64,000 nucleotides of DNA from Diphasiastrum complanatum (taxonomy: Eukaryota; Streptophyta; Lycopodiopsida; Lycopodiales; Lycopodiaceae): positions 47,318,516 to 47,382,515 of the forward strand of contig CM055100.1 in assembly GCA_029204225.1 (NCBI GenBank). Direction: 5' to 3'. The translations under genes were made by a program, and so were the position numbers. Positions 1 through 10,479 of this stretch are shown here, piece by piece (the stretch's first letter is position 1; the number at the start of each line of letters is the position of its first letter). Below the pieces are notes generated by a model. The model saw only the letters and a program-made list of their open reading frames with translations. It did not search any database and was not told the origin of the DNA.

Positions 1-482
1 GTCGCCTTCCTTTTAGATTGGAGGCTTTCCTTTTTATTTCATCTTTTGAATGTGAAAGCTTCATCATAGGTACCTTTCAAACTTAAATTGTAATAAAATC
101 TTGGCCTTTCCCAATGTAACTCCCTCGACAAATGTAAGAGTTGACTTTTGACACATATGTCTCAAATAGAAGGGTACCTTTTCAAAATGCCTTTCAACTC
201 ACACGTTGTTTGACTTTTTTGCCTTGGTTTGAAAGGCATATAAGCCTTTGACGCCTTTGACGTGCATTGCAACTTGCAAATTTTGATGGTGAAATGCCAA
301 CCCTGCTGCCAAACATGGGACCCCCTCCCCCCAACTTCTTCATAAATCTAGGACTGCCCCCCAGGGATGGGGCCCGCCCCTCATATCTCTATGGCACACT
401 ACGATTTAAAGAAAAGCACCGTTGGATCCCGTTAGGCTTTTGCTAAGATCTTACTAAAAAGCATTAGAGAAGGTTCCAGTGC
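1..482. other. Upstream intergenic DNA, no gene seen
   Basis: I see no convincing ORF, RNA gene or repeat here. The stretch has a C-rich run near 330-380 and otherwise ordinary AT-rich sequence. It probably lies upstream of the promoter of the receptor kinase. Confidence 0.5.
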
Positions 483-772
483 CACGTGGAACGTATCGAA
501 GTGGTCGCGCGTTATAATACGCCGTGCTGATAAGCCCATCAGGGGCTGCCCACTCCTGGGTATTTATTAGCGGCTGCAGCCTCACCGCAAGTGATCATAT
601 GACCAGGGACCAGTGACCATGTGACCAGCAACCACGTGACCATGTGACCACAGTATCCTCGCTCCTGCTCCGCGAATCTCAGGCACGGAACCATTGAGAA
701 TCCGCCACCGCTTGATCCAATACTAGGCGTTCAGATTGTGCCACGTGTCTAGATCGGGAGGTATGCCACGTG
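483..772 (+). promoter_or_regulatory. Cluster of four CACGTG G-boxes upstream of the receptor kinase
   Basis: Perfect CACGTG hexamers occur at 483-488, 633-638, 742-747 and 767-772, three of them within 140 bp. In plants CACGTG is the core site for bZIP and bHLH factors in light, abscisic acid and stress responses (known). The nearest downstream gene is the receptor kinase at 1243, so the cluster is a plausible upstream control region (inference). The transcription start is not identifiable. GATGG-type triplet repeats at about 865-895 may lie in the 5' leader. Confidence 0.55.
591..651. repeat. Short direct repeats of GTGACC(A)
   Basis: GTGACC recurs at 613, 621, 636 and 644, with related TGATCATATGACC just before. 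One G-box (633-638) is embedded in the array. TGACC is the core of W-box-type sites, so this may be a compound regulatory module; that role is inference. Confidence 0.5.
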
Positions 773-1242
773 GAAAAGATCGAGTGGTGGATCTTTTTTT
801 GCATTGCCAGCCTTTCCACCCTGATAGTATTGTTTGCTGGGCATGTTCTGGCTATAGCGAGGGAGGTGGAGATGGAGATGGCGATGGCGATTTGCATTCT
901 GTTACGATCCTTTTGAGCGAGAAATTTCCCTCTTTATTGGGCTGAGTGTGATCTGCTGTTGTTTCTGAGCCTCTTGATGCTGCAAATGGTGAATAATTGT
1001 TGGAATTCCATCGAACACTGGCATCCCAAGCCCACATAAGCACCTGTGTTTTGCTGCAGCTGATGGCAAACGTGCTCTGAATGATTTTAAACTTCATATA
1101 TCCATCAGATTGCAGCAGAATAGAGCGTGAGGATATGGTGCATCAAAGAAACAGCTTGGAATATCCATGACATTCCAGGAGTGAAGAATTTGAGCATATT
1201 AAGTCAACAAGAAGCTTCGTTTGTCCATCACATTCCTGCAGG

Positions 1243-3849
1243 ATGCATTGTGGGGATATGAAGCCGCGAAGGAATGAGCATCATATGGACGAGCTGGGCA
1301 GTGGCATGGTTTGCTGCTGCACTAGTCCATTGAGGTGCATGAGATGTGGAAGCAAAAGCCTCTTGGTGATGATGCTGCTGTGTCTGGTCTTGCTGCAGCT
1401 GCCCTCCTGCAAATGCACTCCATCTGTGCCATTTGGCATGGGATTAGCATCGAGCGTTCAATCCAACTGGACGCAGTCTACAGCAGTCTCTTTTGGGGTG
1501 GCAGTGCCAGTGTTGAGATCTCAGAGTCAGACATACTCCCTCAATCTCGTTGGGCAGCTGCTAGGAGATCAGAACAGCTACAGAAAGGTATGGAATGCTG
1601 CTGTGCAGCACTTTAGCTCCAAGAAGGTGGTATGGATCACTAATCGTGATACTCTTGTGACCGGGCAATGCTCCCTGGAGCTCACACAAACAGGCGAGCT
1701 AGTAGTAGTCCAGCAACCTCAAGGAAACGTTGCATGGAGCAGCGGCACTGCAGGACAAGGCGTGCAGGAAATGCAGCTACTGGAAACAGGCAACCTTGTG
1801 CTGCTCAATGCGAGCAATATGGTTGTGTGGCAAAGCTTTGATCATCCCACAGACACCGTCGTCTCTGGTCAAAAGATGACTGAAGGGATGAAGCTGGTAA
1901 GTTCGAAGTTTTTCTTCAGAAGGCAGGATTTCTTTAGCGATTTCAGCGAGGGAACGTATTCTCTAACCATGGAGGATGGCGACCTGCGTTTGCGAGGGCT
2001 AATTGCATCGGAATCAGTCGTTTATTGGAGCTTCAGGAGATACTACGACAGCACACACGTCCCTGGTTCTCCTGACATAGCTGCATCATATGCTGCTTTT
2101 GCAAACGGGTTATCCCTCTTCTCCAGCAATTCCTCAATGATCGTTCAGTCCGTTGATCCATTATTGGCTCAGAATATTTCTGCTTTTCTGCAATTCTCCA
2201 CGGTGCTTCCTGATGGAAATTTGGTGGTTTCTTACTTCATGGACGGTCGATGGATCCCGCAGTTCCAAGCCCTGCAGCAGCCTTGCGATTTTCCCAACTC
2301 CTGTGGAGTGTTCGGAGTCTGTGATGTGGATAATGGTGGCCAGTGCAGCTGCATTGAGTCCTTTCATCCCACAAATAAATCTGACTTGTCTCAGGGCTGC
2401 TCCGCTCCATGGCAACGAACAAACTGCACAATCAACGCCACCTTAGATTATCAGCTTGTCCAGCTTACTGGCTATGACTACCTTCCTATCCAATTTTGGC
2501 AGGGATTCAGTTCTTCGGTTGATGAATGCGCTCACTCGTGCTTGCGCAACTGCAGCTGCGCAGCGGCGTTTTACCAAAAGAATGCATCCTCATGCTTCCA
2601 CATCAAGCAGCCATTGACCATCCGCAAATCTTACAACAGTCAATACCTGCTTTTCATGAAAGTGCTGCCTGTAGAAGATGTGGCAAATTCTCTTCCTTAT
2701 CCAGTTCCTGTGACACGTAAACAAGCCTCTCATTCTTCCTCTGCAGCCATCCCAGCAGCCTCTGCCGCTGGTGCTACTGTAATCATTGTTGCTATTTATT
2801 TGATATATCGGAGAAGATCCCAGTTGCCTAAAACTAGCTGTACTGAAGATGAGACGTTCCTTGAATCCCTTCCTGGATTGCCTCCCAGATTTTCCTATAA
2901 AGAACTGCAAGCTGCCACCCATGCCTTCACCAAGCGGCTGGGCGGAGGAGGGTTTGGATCAGTGTATGAGGGCGTCCTGCCGGATGGATCAAAAGTAGCA
3001 GTGAAGCAGCTGGAGGGATCATCCCAAGGAGGTAAGCAGTTCAGAGCTGAGGTAGCAACTATAGGTAGCATATCTCACCTGCATCTGGTTCGACTACAAG
3101 GGTTCTGCATGGAAGCCTCTCATCGTCTTCTGGTCTACGAGTTCATGCCCAACGGCTCCTTGGACAAATGGATCTTCATCAAACGCCGAGCTGCTCGTTC
3201 AGAGAGCTTAGATCATACTCTGGATTGGCAAACTCGATACTCAGTGGCTCTGGGTGTAGCTAAAGGATTGGCATATCTGCACGAGCAATGCTCCAGGCGG
3301 ATCATCCACTGTGATATCAAGCCAGAAAACATCCTCCTGGATAAAAACTTCAAAGCCAAAGTTTCAGACTTTGGGTTGTCAAAGCTTATGACATGGGAGC
3401 AGAGCTATGCAGTAACCACAATGAGAGGAACAAGAGGCTATCTAGGACCAGAGTGGCTTCTCAATGCTCCCATTACTGACAGAAGTGATGTCTACAGCTA
3501 TGGCATGGTGCTACTAGAGCTGATCAGTGGCAGGAGAAGCTTAGATCTGAGTGTAAGCCCAGAAAAATGCTATCTTCCTTCCTGGGCGTTCGCTTTGTTG
3601 AGGTCAGAGAAGGGTAATGTTCTAGATATTGCTGACAAAAGATTGGGTGAAATCACAGAAGCTCATGAACAACAACAGGTTCAAGTGCTTCTTAAAGTAT
3701 CTCTTTGGTGCATTCAGGAAGAAGCAGCTTTGAGGCCTTCTATGGCTATGATTGTTAAAATGCTGGAGGGGGATTTGGAGGTTATGCCACCTCCATTATC
3801 TGGAACATTTTCTTTCAACAGTGATCCAGATACAAGCTCTTCATTGTAA
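1243..3849 (+). CDS. G-type lectin S-receptor-like serine/threonine kinase (SD2-5-like)
   Basis: Plasma-membrane receptor kinase, 868 codons in one exon, full length for the family. A hydrophobic signal peptide lies at residues 40-57; the ATG at 1339 (residue 33) would put it at the very N-terminus and may be the true start. Next come a B-lectin domain (WQSFDHPTDT from residue 196), an EGF-like Cys cluster (348-386), a PAN/apple domain (about 394-470), a transmembrane helix (about 502-524) and a kinase domain from about 549. The kinase has a Gly-rich loop LGGGGFGSVYEG (566-577), ATP-binding Lys588, catalytic HCDIKPEN with Asp691, and DFG at 709-711. HCD instead of HRD makes it a non-RD kinase, as is normal for SD2-5 relatives, which often act in immune perception. 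The ligand is unknown. There are no in-frame breaks. It is the only gene before the transposon block begins at about 4.5 kb. Confidence 0.95.
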   Translation: MHCGDMKPRRNEHHMDELGSGMVCCCTSPLRCMRCGSKSLLVMMLLCLVLLQLPSCKCTPSVPFGMGLASSVQSNWTQSTAVSFGVAVPVLRSQSQTYSLNLVGQLLGDQNSYRKVWNAAVQHFSSKKVVWITNRDTLVTGQCSLELTQTGELVVVQQPQGNVAWSSGTAGQGVQEMQLLETGNLVLLNASNMVVWQSFDHPTDTVVSGQKMTEGMKLVSSKFFFRRQDFFSDFSEGTYSLTMEDGDLRLRGLIASESVVYWSFRRYYDSTHVPGSPDIAASYAAFANGLSLFSSNSSMIVQSVDPLLAQNISAFLQFSTVLPDGNLVVSYFMDGRWIPQFQALQQPCDFPNSCGVFGVCDVDNGGQCSCIESFHPTNKSDLSQGCSAPWQRTNCTINATLDYQLVQLTGYDYLPIQFWQGFSSSVDECAHSCLRNCSCAAAFYQKNASSCFHIKQPLTIRKSYNSQYLLFMKVLPVEDVANSLPYPVPVTRKQASHSSSAAIPAASAAGATVIIVAIYLIYRRRSQLPKTSCTEDETFLESLPGLPPRFSYKELQAATHAFTKRLGGGGFGSVYEGVLPDGSKVAVKQLEGSSQGGKQFRAEVATIGSISHLHLVRLQGFCMEASHRLLVYEFMPNGSLDKWIFIKRRAARSESLDHTLDWQTRYSVALGVAKGLAYLHEQCSRRIIHCDIKPENILLDKNFKAKVSDFGLSKLMTWEQSYAVTTMRGTRGYLGPEWLLNAPITDRSDVYSYGMVLLELISGRRSLDLSVSPEKCYLPSWAFALLRSEKGNVLDIADKRLGEITEAHEQQQVQVLLKVSLWCIQEEAALRPSMAMIVKMLEGDLEVMPPPLSGTFSFNSDPDTSSSL

Positions 3850-3989
3850 CCCCCCTTCCTTCAATTCATTTCTTTTGAGGTAGCCTCAACACAGCACAAG
3901 TTTAACCTTTCTTTAAGTAACATCTCTCACCATCACAGTGTTTGGCCAGCAGCAGAGCAGCAAATCAGGGAAAGCAATTTCTTGGCTAT

Positions 3990-3995
3990 AATAAA
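3990..3995 (+). terminator. Likely polyadenylation signal of the receptor kinase
   Basis: AATAAA lies 141 nt after the TAA stop at 3847-3849, a normal distance for a plant 3' UTR. Plant signals are loose, so this is only a candidate. Confidence 0.4.
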
Positions 3996-4474
3996 AATTA
4001 AGGAAATTTTATTCCTGAAGCAGCAGCTTAATAGGATTTTTTACGCTGATGATGGACCATGTTCCGGAAGAAACATTGAGGGTGTGATTATAAAAGAGAA
4101 TTTGATCTTTCAAAGAAACAAGGATGGAGAATGCTTGCTTGTAAGTGTCACTTATTAGCTATTCTATTGACAGGTACCAATGTTCTAGCTATGACATTCT
4201 TTCACCTGCTACATCATTTTATATTTGCATCATGTATTAAAACAAGTAACAATTTCCAATTTTCATGCAATATACTCAAGAAAATAGCAAAAATGAAGTT
4301 TTTCTTATAATTTGTGGATTGGATTCTCTTTCCTAATGTTGCACAGAGAGTCTCATGTTTTAAGTATTTGATTGGACGTATGAGAGGTTGCAAGATAAAT
4401 GCATGCAATAGTTTGCAAGAGCTCTCCATGTCTCCATCACATTATTTGTAATGGAGATTCTAATATGGCACTGT
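3996..4474. other. Intergenic DNA between kinase gene and first transposon
   Basis: No ORF with a recognisable product and no repeat shared with the rest of the window was seen. It probably holds the end of the kinase transcript and old non-coding DNA. Confidence 0.5.
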
Positions 4475-4793
4475 AGATGGATTCACCTCCCTTGAGAAGA
4501 TCAACCTCTCGAGGAGAAGATCTAGAGCCAAGAACACCTACATAAGCACAAATAAATGAAATCGAGAAAAGACCAAAAAGAGAGATAGCATCAGAGATGA
4601 ATGCCGCACCAATCTAGGCTATTCCACGAGTAGATCTGAAGCTAAGACTGACAACCTTCGCAAGCCTAGATCCCCATTCATGTTTCATCGCTTGGCCCTC
4701 TCCCTATTGGATCGAAGCCCGATACTACATGACAAAACCCCTTCTTTGCCCTCTAGATCTGACCGAATAGGGAGGCACGGGAAGGGTCCAACA
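4475..4793 (+). mobile_element. Truncated 5' LTR of gag-only element E1
   Basis: This stretch matches the reverse complement of 22869-23190 almost throughout (for example AGATCTAGAGCCAAGAA and the segment around TTGGATCGAAGCCCGAT). It ends in GGTCCAACA directly before a primer-binding site, which defines an LTR 3' end. The other copy continues about 450 bp further, so this LTR has lost its 5' part. E1 is read on the + strand here. Confidence 0.75.
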
Positions 4794-4799
4794 TTTTTT

Positions 4800-4819
4800 T
4801 GGCACTGTTGCCAGGGAGA
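4800..4819 (+). other. Primer-binding site of E1, tRNA-Asp type
   Basis: TGGCACTGTTGCCAGGGAGA follows the LTR end after a T run. The second copy (22843-22862, minus strand) reads TGGTGCCGTTGTCGGGGAGA. Plant tRNA-Asp(GTC) ends in a sequence complementary to TGGCGCCGTTGCCGGGGA (established), so both copies are slightly decayed Asp-type primer sites. Confidence 0.75.
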
Positions 4820-4849
4820 CTCTGCTATTTTCTCTTTTTTTGACAGGTT

Positions 4850-5455
4850 TATCACTCGCCTACAGGCTTTTTTCCACTTTTTCCTTCTCCTCTTTACCCA
4901 CCACTTCTCCAGAGTGCTAGACAGGCTCCTGACACTATTCTGTGAGCTCGGCGAGTTATAAATTATAACTCACCATCAAAGACTTTATTGCCCTACGACC
5001 TATTACTCGCCAAACCCATTTTTTACACTTTTTCTTTGCCAAATTTATTTGCCATCAAAGCTGAGTGATCAGTAAGCTCATAGGCATCATTTTGATGATG
5101 GGCTAGTTATAAATTTATTACTCGCGCTCAGAGCTATTACTGGCCAATTCAAATTTTCTTGCCATTTTTTTAGTTTTTCGCCTTATTCTATTACTCGCCT
5201 ATTGAGATTTTTTGCGTTTTTTTCAGTATCTTTACTCGCCATTAGTATAGTAGCAAGCACAACACTTGATCTACCATATACCAGATCGGCAAGTAAAGAT
5301 GTGATTTTTAGTTATTACTCGTCTCATTACTCGCCCCCATTACTCGCCATCATTACTCGCCTCCATTACTCGCCTCATTACTTGCCTCCACTACTTGCCT
5401 CCATTACTCGCCTCATTATTCGCCTCCATTACTCGCCATCGTTACTCGCCCCGGA
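4850..5455 (+). repeat. ATTACTCGCC minisatellite in the E1 leader
   Basis: The unit ATTACTCGCC, with CTCC, ATC or CTC spacers, is tandem from about 5314 to 5455 (ten or more copies). It also recurs singly at about 4855, 4979, 5006, 5121, 5193 and 5233. The same unit occurs inverted at about 22195-22480 in the second E1 leader, so it belongs to the element and is not a local slippage product. The small ORFs across it are not convincing genes. Confidence 0.8.
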
Positions 5456-5833
5456 CCCCTCCCACCCGACACCATAGTTATCATTGTTCTTTCACATCAA
5501 TTACCATCTGCATAGTCACAATGTTCATTTTTTTCCATCTCCATTCGGTGTATCCTTCATCTTGTTCATCTGTGATATCCATTTGTAAAATCCATCTGTT
5601 TGTGAACTCCATCTGTTATATCCCTTTGTTAAATTCGTCTGTTACATCCATCTGTTACTGTGACTTTTTGTTTTTGTTGTTTGTATTTTTTCATCCATAC
5701 CGATCAATTTTTTATTTACTCTTTTTTTTTTCTCGTCCCAAAAAGAATAAAAAAAATTTTGGAACGCCACCATTGTATTGGCACTGAAGCAATTCAACAC
5801 GTAGCTATCTCTACTACACTCCACTATCTAGCT

Positions 5834-6483
5834 ATGGCGACTCCACTTGCGCAGTTGTCTGAAGTACAAATGTTCTCTGATGAAACAATTCAACAATACA
5901 CTTGTAGAATATACAACATCGTGAAGAGTTGTGATCCACCTCTACCTACAAAAATTATAATGATGAACTACTAAGTCGGAATGCTCAATGAGATTATATC
6001 TGGCATGGGAGACTTGGCATCCTATACTTCATTTGTACAAATTTGTCAAGATGCCACTCTTATGGAAGCAAAGATCTCTATGGAGGAGGTGGATCATCCC
6101 TATTCTACTGCTGCATCATCGAATGGGGCATCAGAGGAACCAAAATCCACAACATTAGCCAATCATGCAAGAGAGGAAGACAAGGCCTCACAGCAGAATC
6201 AAGAGGCGGAACCAAGTGCCACATGTCATAATGTTGACCAAAATCAGCAAAAAGATGACCAACATGAGCCTAAGGCTTGCAGAATGAAAATTCTTCAATC
6301 ATACCAGTGTGGATATTGTTTTGGAGATCATACACGCACTGAATGTCCAATACAAAACCCTCGGTTGGAAAATCAAGGGCATAATGCAGACCATAAGGTT
6401 GGAGGTCCAAATCAAGAAAGGTTAAACTTAATGATGAGACAACAAGAGAATCATTCAACGGATGTCAGGAGTTTTGTCCCGAG
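5834..6483 (+). pseudogene. E1 Gag-like ORF, N-terminal part (piece 1 of 3)
   Basis: The frame opens at ATG 5834, has one in-frame TAA at 5972-5974 (codon 47), and stays open to the Copia S insertion at 6484; apparent coding up to 6547 runs into the S LTR. It carries a zinc knuckle CGYCFGDHTRTEC near codon 159, with spacing C-x2-C-x3-H-x4-C, one residue shorter than the retroviral CCHC. The same frame resumes on the minus strand at 25633-25588 and again at 25120-24019, because S and a solo LTR were inserted and the region was then inverted. The product would be a nucleic-acid-binding Gag-like protein. No protease, reverse transcriptase or integrase follows it. Confidence 0.75.
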
Positions 6484-7130
6484 TGTCAAATTTCAGAGTT
6501 TATGGACTGAAATTGATCTACAAATGATCACAAAGAGTGATTGGTAGCTTGGGATCTTGATCTATATCAAGACTAGCTTCCAAATCTAGCTTCTACTTGA
6601 CAATCTTTGTGTTTCCAAGCAAGAACAATAAAAAAAGATGATCCACGGCTTCACACGTGTGAAGTACAGCTACTGTACGGCCTGATAATAGAGAAATAGT
6701 TTACTTATCCTTTACAAAGCATTCATCCACAAAGAAAGTGCTTAAGAGAGTCAAAACACAATGATAGCATCACAAACCAAGATTTCTCATCATTAGCTCA
6801 ATGATGGATCCATCATGGATCAAGTACAAATTGACCATAATCTCTCTCTAAGCTACATCCAACACATGTGGGACAGCTCATTGTACTTATCCATATCCAC
6901 TTTGGATAAGATATATCAAGTTTGCCACATCATCCATTGGTGGTTTGTGTTGACCTTCTAGATTCCTACAATCTAGGACCTAACTCCCATAATTTAGGAG
7001 ATGTCACATTAGACTCAAATGAAAGCTAATCAAAATGGATCTGAATATTACAAGTGTCATTTTACACGTGTGGACCCACATAGATGTCTAATATTCATAA
7101 AAACCATGTGAAAATTGGTAAAAGCTAACA
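6484..7130 (-). mobile_element. 3' LTR of Copia element S
   Basis: 647 bp, TGTCAAA...GCTAACA on the + strand. It matches the reverse complement of 25634-26280, also exactly 647 bp, at roughly 95 percent by eye. The polypurine tract (GAGGAGGAG on the minus strand) is at 7131-7139. The flanking 5 bp at 6479-6483 is CCGAG, the reverse complement of the CTCGG that precedes the 5' LTR at 25629-25633. Confidence 0.92.
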
Positions 7131-8742
7131 CTCCTCCTCAATTTTTACATGATACAACTATAGTACATCTATCTACAACACCTAAGGCTGATCTTAACTT
7201 GATAAATGAAGCCTTTGGCAAGGCTTTAGTGAGTAGATCAGCAAGGCAATCTGAAGAAGACACATGATGTAGCTTGATCTCCTTTGCTTGAACCTTTTCC
7301 CTCACAAAATGGTGAGCAATCTCTATGCGCTTGCTCCTTGCATGGAATGTGGGATTGGTTGCTAATGCTTGGCTTGATTGGTTGTCACTAAATATTATTG
7401 GCTGCTCCTCGGCCTCCATGACTTGCAACTCCACCAAAAGCCTCTTCAGCCATAGAATCTCTTTTGTTGTGGGTGTTAGTGCCTTGTATTCCGATTCGGT
7501 TGAAGATAGAGAGATAGTATCTTGCTTTTTGGAAAGCCAAGACACTATGCCATTGCAAAGAAAGGTAACGAAAGCACTTGTGGACCTCCTATCCACCTTA
7601 TCACCTACAAAATCAGCATCCGAATATGCCCTTAAGGCTAGATTAGATCCATAACATAAAATGCCAAAGTTCTTGGTGGCCGAGATGTACCTCAACACCC
7701 TTTTTGCATTTTTCCAATGACAAACTAATGGATTTTGCATAGATTGGCTTAGTTTGCCTACACTATAACTTAGATCAGGTCTAGTTATAGTAAGATAGAT
7801 CAAGGAGCCTACAAGTCTCCTATATAGTGTGATGTCCTCAAAGGATGCTTCATCATCACTATTGGAAACTTTTACATTTTGCTCCATAGGAGTTTCTACT
7901 CCTTTACAATCTTTCATTTCAAACTTTTCTAAGATAGAAGAAGCATATTTGGATTGACAAATAAAACTCAAATCCTTGCCTCTTGAAACTTCTATTCCTA
8001 ATATGAAATGAAGATTACCAAGATCTACCATCTTAAACTCCTTAAACAATGCTACTTTCACTTCTTGTATACCATCAAGATCATTTCCACTAAGGATAAT
8101 GTCATCAACATACAAAATGAGAATGATGATTTTATCATTATTAAATCTTAAGTACAAACAAGGATCATAAGCACTTACAACAAACTTAATAGAGTTTAAG
8201 AAGGTATTCAACTCAAAGTACCAAGCTCTAGGTGCTTGCTTAAGCCCATAAAGGCTTCTTAGCAACAAACACACTTTTTCCTCTTGATCTTCTTTGATGA
8301 AGCCCTCGGGTTGTCTCATGAAAATCTCCTCTTCCAAATATCCATTGAGAAAAGCATTAGTCACATCAAGTTGAGATAGAGGCCAATTGAAATTAGTTGT
8401 AAGAGAAATAATCAACCTTATGAAAACTAGCTTAGCAACAGGAGCAAAAGTTTCATCAAAATCTACTCCCTTGGTTTGCAAGAACCCCTTTGTCACTAGC
8501 CTTGCCTTGTGTTTGTTGTGCTCCCATCTTGATTGCACTTCAATCTATAGATCCATTTGCACTCAAGTGGCTTTCTTCCTTGAGGAATATCCACAGGCTT
8601 CCATGTATGATTCTCCATAAGAGCATCATACTCCTTTTGCATGGCATCCCTCCATTCTTGTGACTCCATAGCTTCTTCAAAGCAACTTGGCTCATCAAAC
8701 ATAGAAGTTAGAAAAGTGTAAGAGGTAATTGAATGTACATTT
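7131..8742 (-). pseudogene. Copia S reverse transcriptase and RNase H (3' half of pol)
   Basis: Minus-strand Ty1/Copia pol. From high to low coordinates it shows a pre-RT linker (VHSITSYTFLTS), RT start with KARLVTKGF, LKQAPRAWY, the catalytic YVDD at 8101-8112, and RNase H motifs SLSSTESEYKAL and HARSKRIEIAHH. It ends at the polypurine tract beside the LTR. A frameshift near 8510-8535 splits the RT start into two frames; the remainder is open for over 460 codons. It begins abruptly at about 8740, with no integrase upstream. The missing gag-protease-integrase half lies inverted at 25634-29280. Confidence 0.9.
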
Positions 8743-9159
8743 CAGACACACAAATCGCATGTGTTTGAAGCTTAGACCTCAAAGGAAGTCTGGGACATCT
8801 TGGGCACACTATACGATGTGCGAGATGTAGCTTCTAAGCTACACCTCAGAAGAAGATTCTTCTCTCTCAAGATGACAAATGGTGATTCCCTATAGAATCA
8901 CATTAACTAATTCAAAAACTTGTTGCAACAAATGGCCACTATCGGATCAGTCATAAACGATCAAGACGTAATAATGACATTGCTTTCAAGCTTGCAAAGC
9001 TCGTATGATAACTGGGCGATGATCATTACGACACATCCAAAATTGACTCTATCGCAAGTCATCATGATGTTGCTACGAGAAGACACCAAAAGGAGCCTAT
9101 CCTCCAGTTTCTCTAGAAATCCAACACTCTCCCTTAATGTGGATCCTGAAAAACTTTGA
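8743..9159 (+). pseudogene. Copia gag (UBN2-type) fragment
   Basis: The + strand frame has SKEVWDILGTLYDVRDVASK, then MATIGSVINDQDVIMTLLSS and LTLSQVIMMLLRED, typical of the central and C-terminal part of Copia Gag. In-frame stops occur at about 8773 and 8890, and the N-terminus is missing. It begins exactly where the S pol fragment ends. If the inversion is undone it follows the primer site and leader of Copia E (29511 down to about 29285), so it is probably E's gag (inference). Confidence 0.7.
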
Positions 9160-10430
9160 TCTTTAGTTTGAGCATGTCGTTAAATCTGAGACGGTGCTCC
9201 TTTGATAGAGCTTTTGTGAAGTAATCTACTGCCATAAGATCAGTCCTGCAATAAACCAATGATACTTCCTTGCCTTGCACGTTTTCTCTAAGGTAGTGAG
9301 TACCTGATTTCGATATGTTTGCTTCGAGAGTGAAATCTTGGATTTAGAGATAGTGCAATTGTGCTTTGATTGTCACAATAGATTGTCATTGGATGTGGTT
9401 GAGCAAGGTCGATATGTGCAAGCTCCTTGGTAGCATTTGTGGCAGCTATGTATTCTAATTCGGTCGATGATAATGCTACTGAGGTCTTTTTTGGCTACTC
9501 CATGAGATTGGGCCTTGATTGAATAAGAATACAAATCCAGAAGTTGATCTTCTGATGTCAATCTCTCCTGCCCAATCTACATCTGTGTATCCTTTGAGAA
9601 TATTGGCAGTTTGGTTGCCTCCATAATAGATGTTGAGATGTTTTGTTGATTGGACATAACAATGAGTGTTTGCCAATGAGTTGGACCTAAATTCGAACCT
9701 GGATTCGATAGGAACTGGCTGAGTGAACTAATCGAGTATGCAAGGTCTAGTTGATTGCAAAAGCAATCAAACTGATACTTGGACTGTGATTGAGAGAGAA
9801 TTTCTTTGCCAGTGGAATAAAATACTGATTGACAATTGCATAGTGAGATTAGGAAACAGGACTTGAAAATAAGTTTGTGGTATCCCCATGGATTTTGCAT
9901 GTTCCCCTACAGGGTGTATTTCCTTCTATGAATCACATTTCATGAAAAGACTTGCCAGACTTGGTATGGTAGAATACCTACGTGCCTTTAAGCATACCTT
10001 TCGCCATATTGATGATATTTGTTTTATAAACAATACAGATGCTCTTTTATTTTTGGACAAAGAGCAATCGTCATGTCGATAGTAATGCCATATTGATCCT
10101 TTGAAACCATAGGCTCGAGCAAATTGCTTCAAGCCATAAAGTGCCTTATGGAGTTTACACACATGATTGTGTTTACCCTCGATAATATAACCTTTGGGTT
10201 GAACCATGTAAATGTCTTCTTCAATAACTCCATTGAGATATGTTGTCTATACATCCATTTGATGTATTTCCAAATTTGCTGCAGCGGCAAATGATAGCAA
10301 AAGTCGAATAGAAGAATGCTTGACTACTAGACTAAACGTCTTAGTGTAATCGACGTTGTATATTTGAGAAAATCCTCTAGCGACAAGTCGGGCTTTTCTC
10401 CTGTTGATGCTTCTTGCCTAAAGGACAATA
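9160..10430 (-). pseudogene. Degenerate Copia RT and RNase H fragment
   Basis: The minus-strand frames give KARLVARGFSQIYNVDY, a YLNGVIEEDIYM block, YIIEGKHNHVCKLHKALYGL (about 10200-10120), and lower down RNase H pieces DVDWAGEIDIRRSTSGFVF and GPISWSS (about 9600-9490). Stops and frameshifts are frequent and the catalytic YVDD block is not intact. It is a different family from S. The upper edge near 10430 abuts the next feature. Confidence 0.7.
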
Positions 10431-10479
10431 TGTGGGGATATTCTAGAGACAACTCTTTTTGAGCTTGTAAAAGTATTTC

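Noticed and set aside
5314-5455. CRISPR-like array of regularly spaced repeats
   Set aside because: The units are about 10 bp with 1-4 bp spacers, far too short for repeat-spacer arrays, in a eukaryotic transposon leader.
9370-9700. Hammerhead-type ribozyme (retrozyme)
   Set aside because: I looked for CTGANGA...GAAA cores near tandem repeats here and at the hairpin repeats; the required core and stem arrangement is not there.
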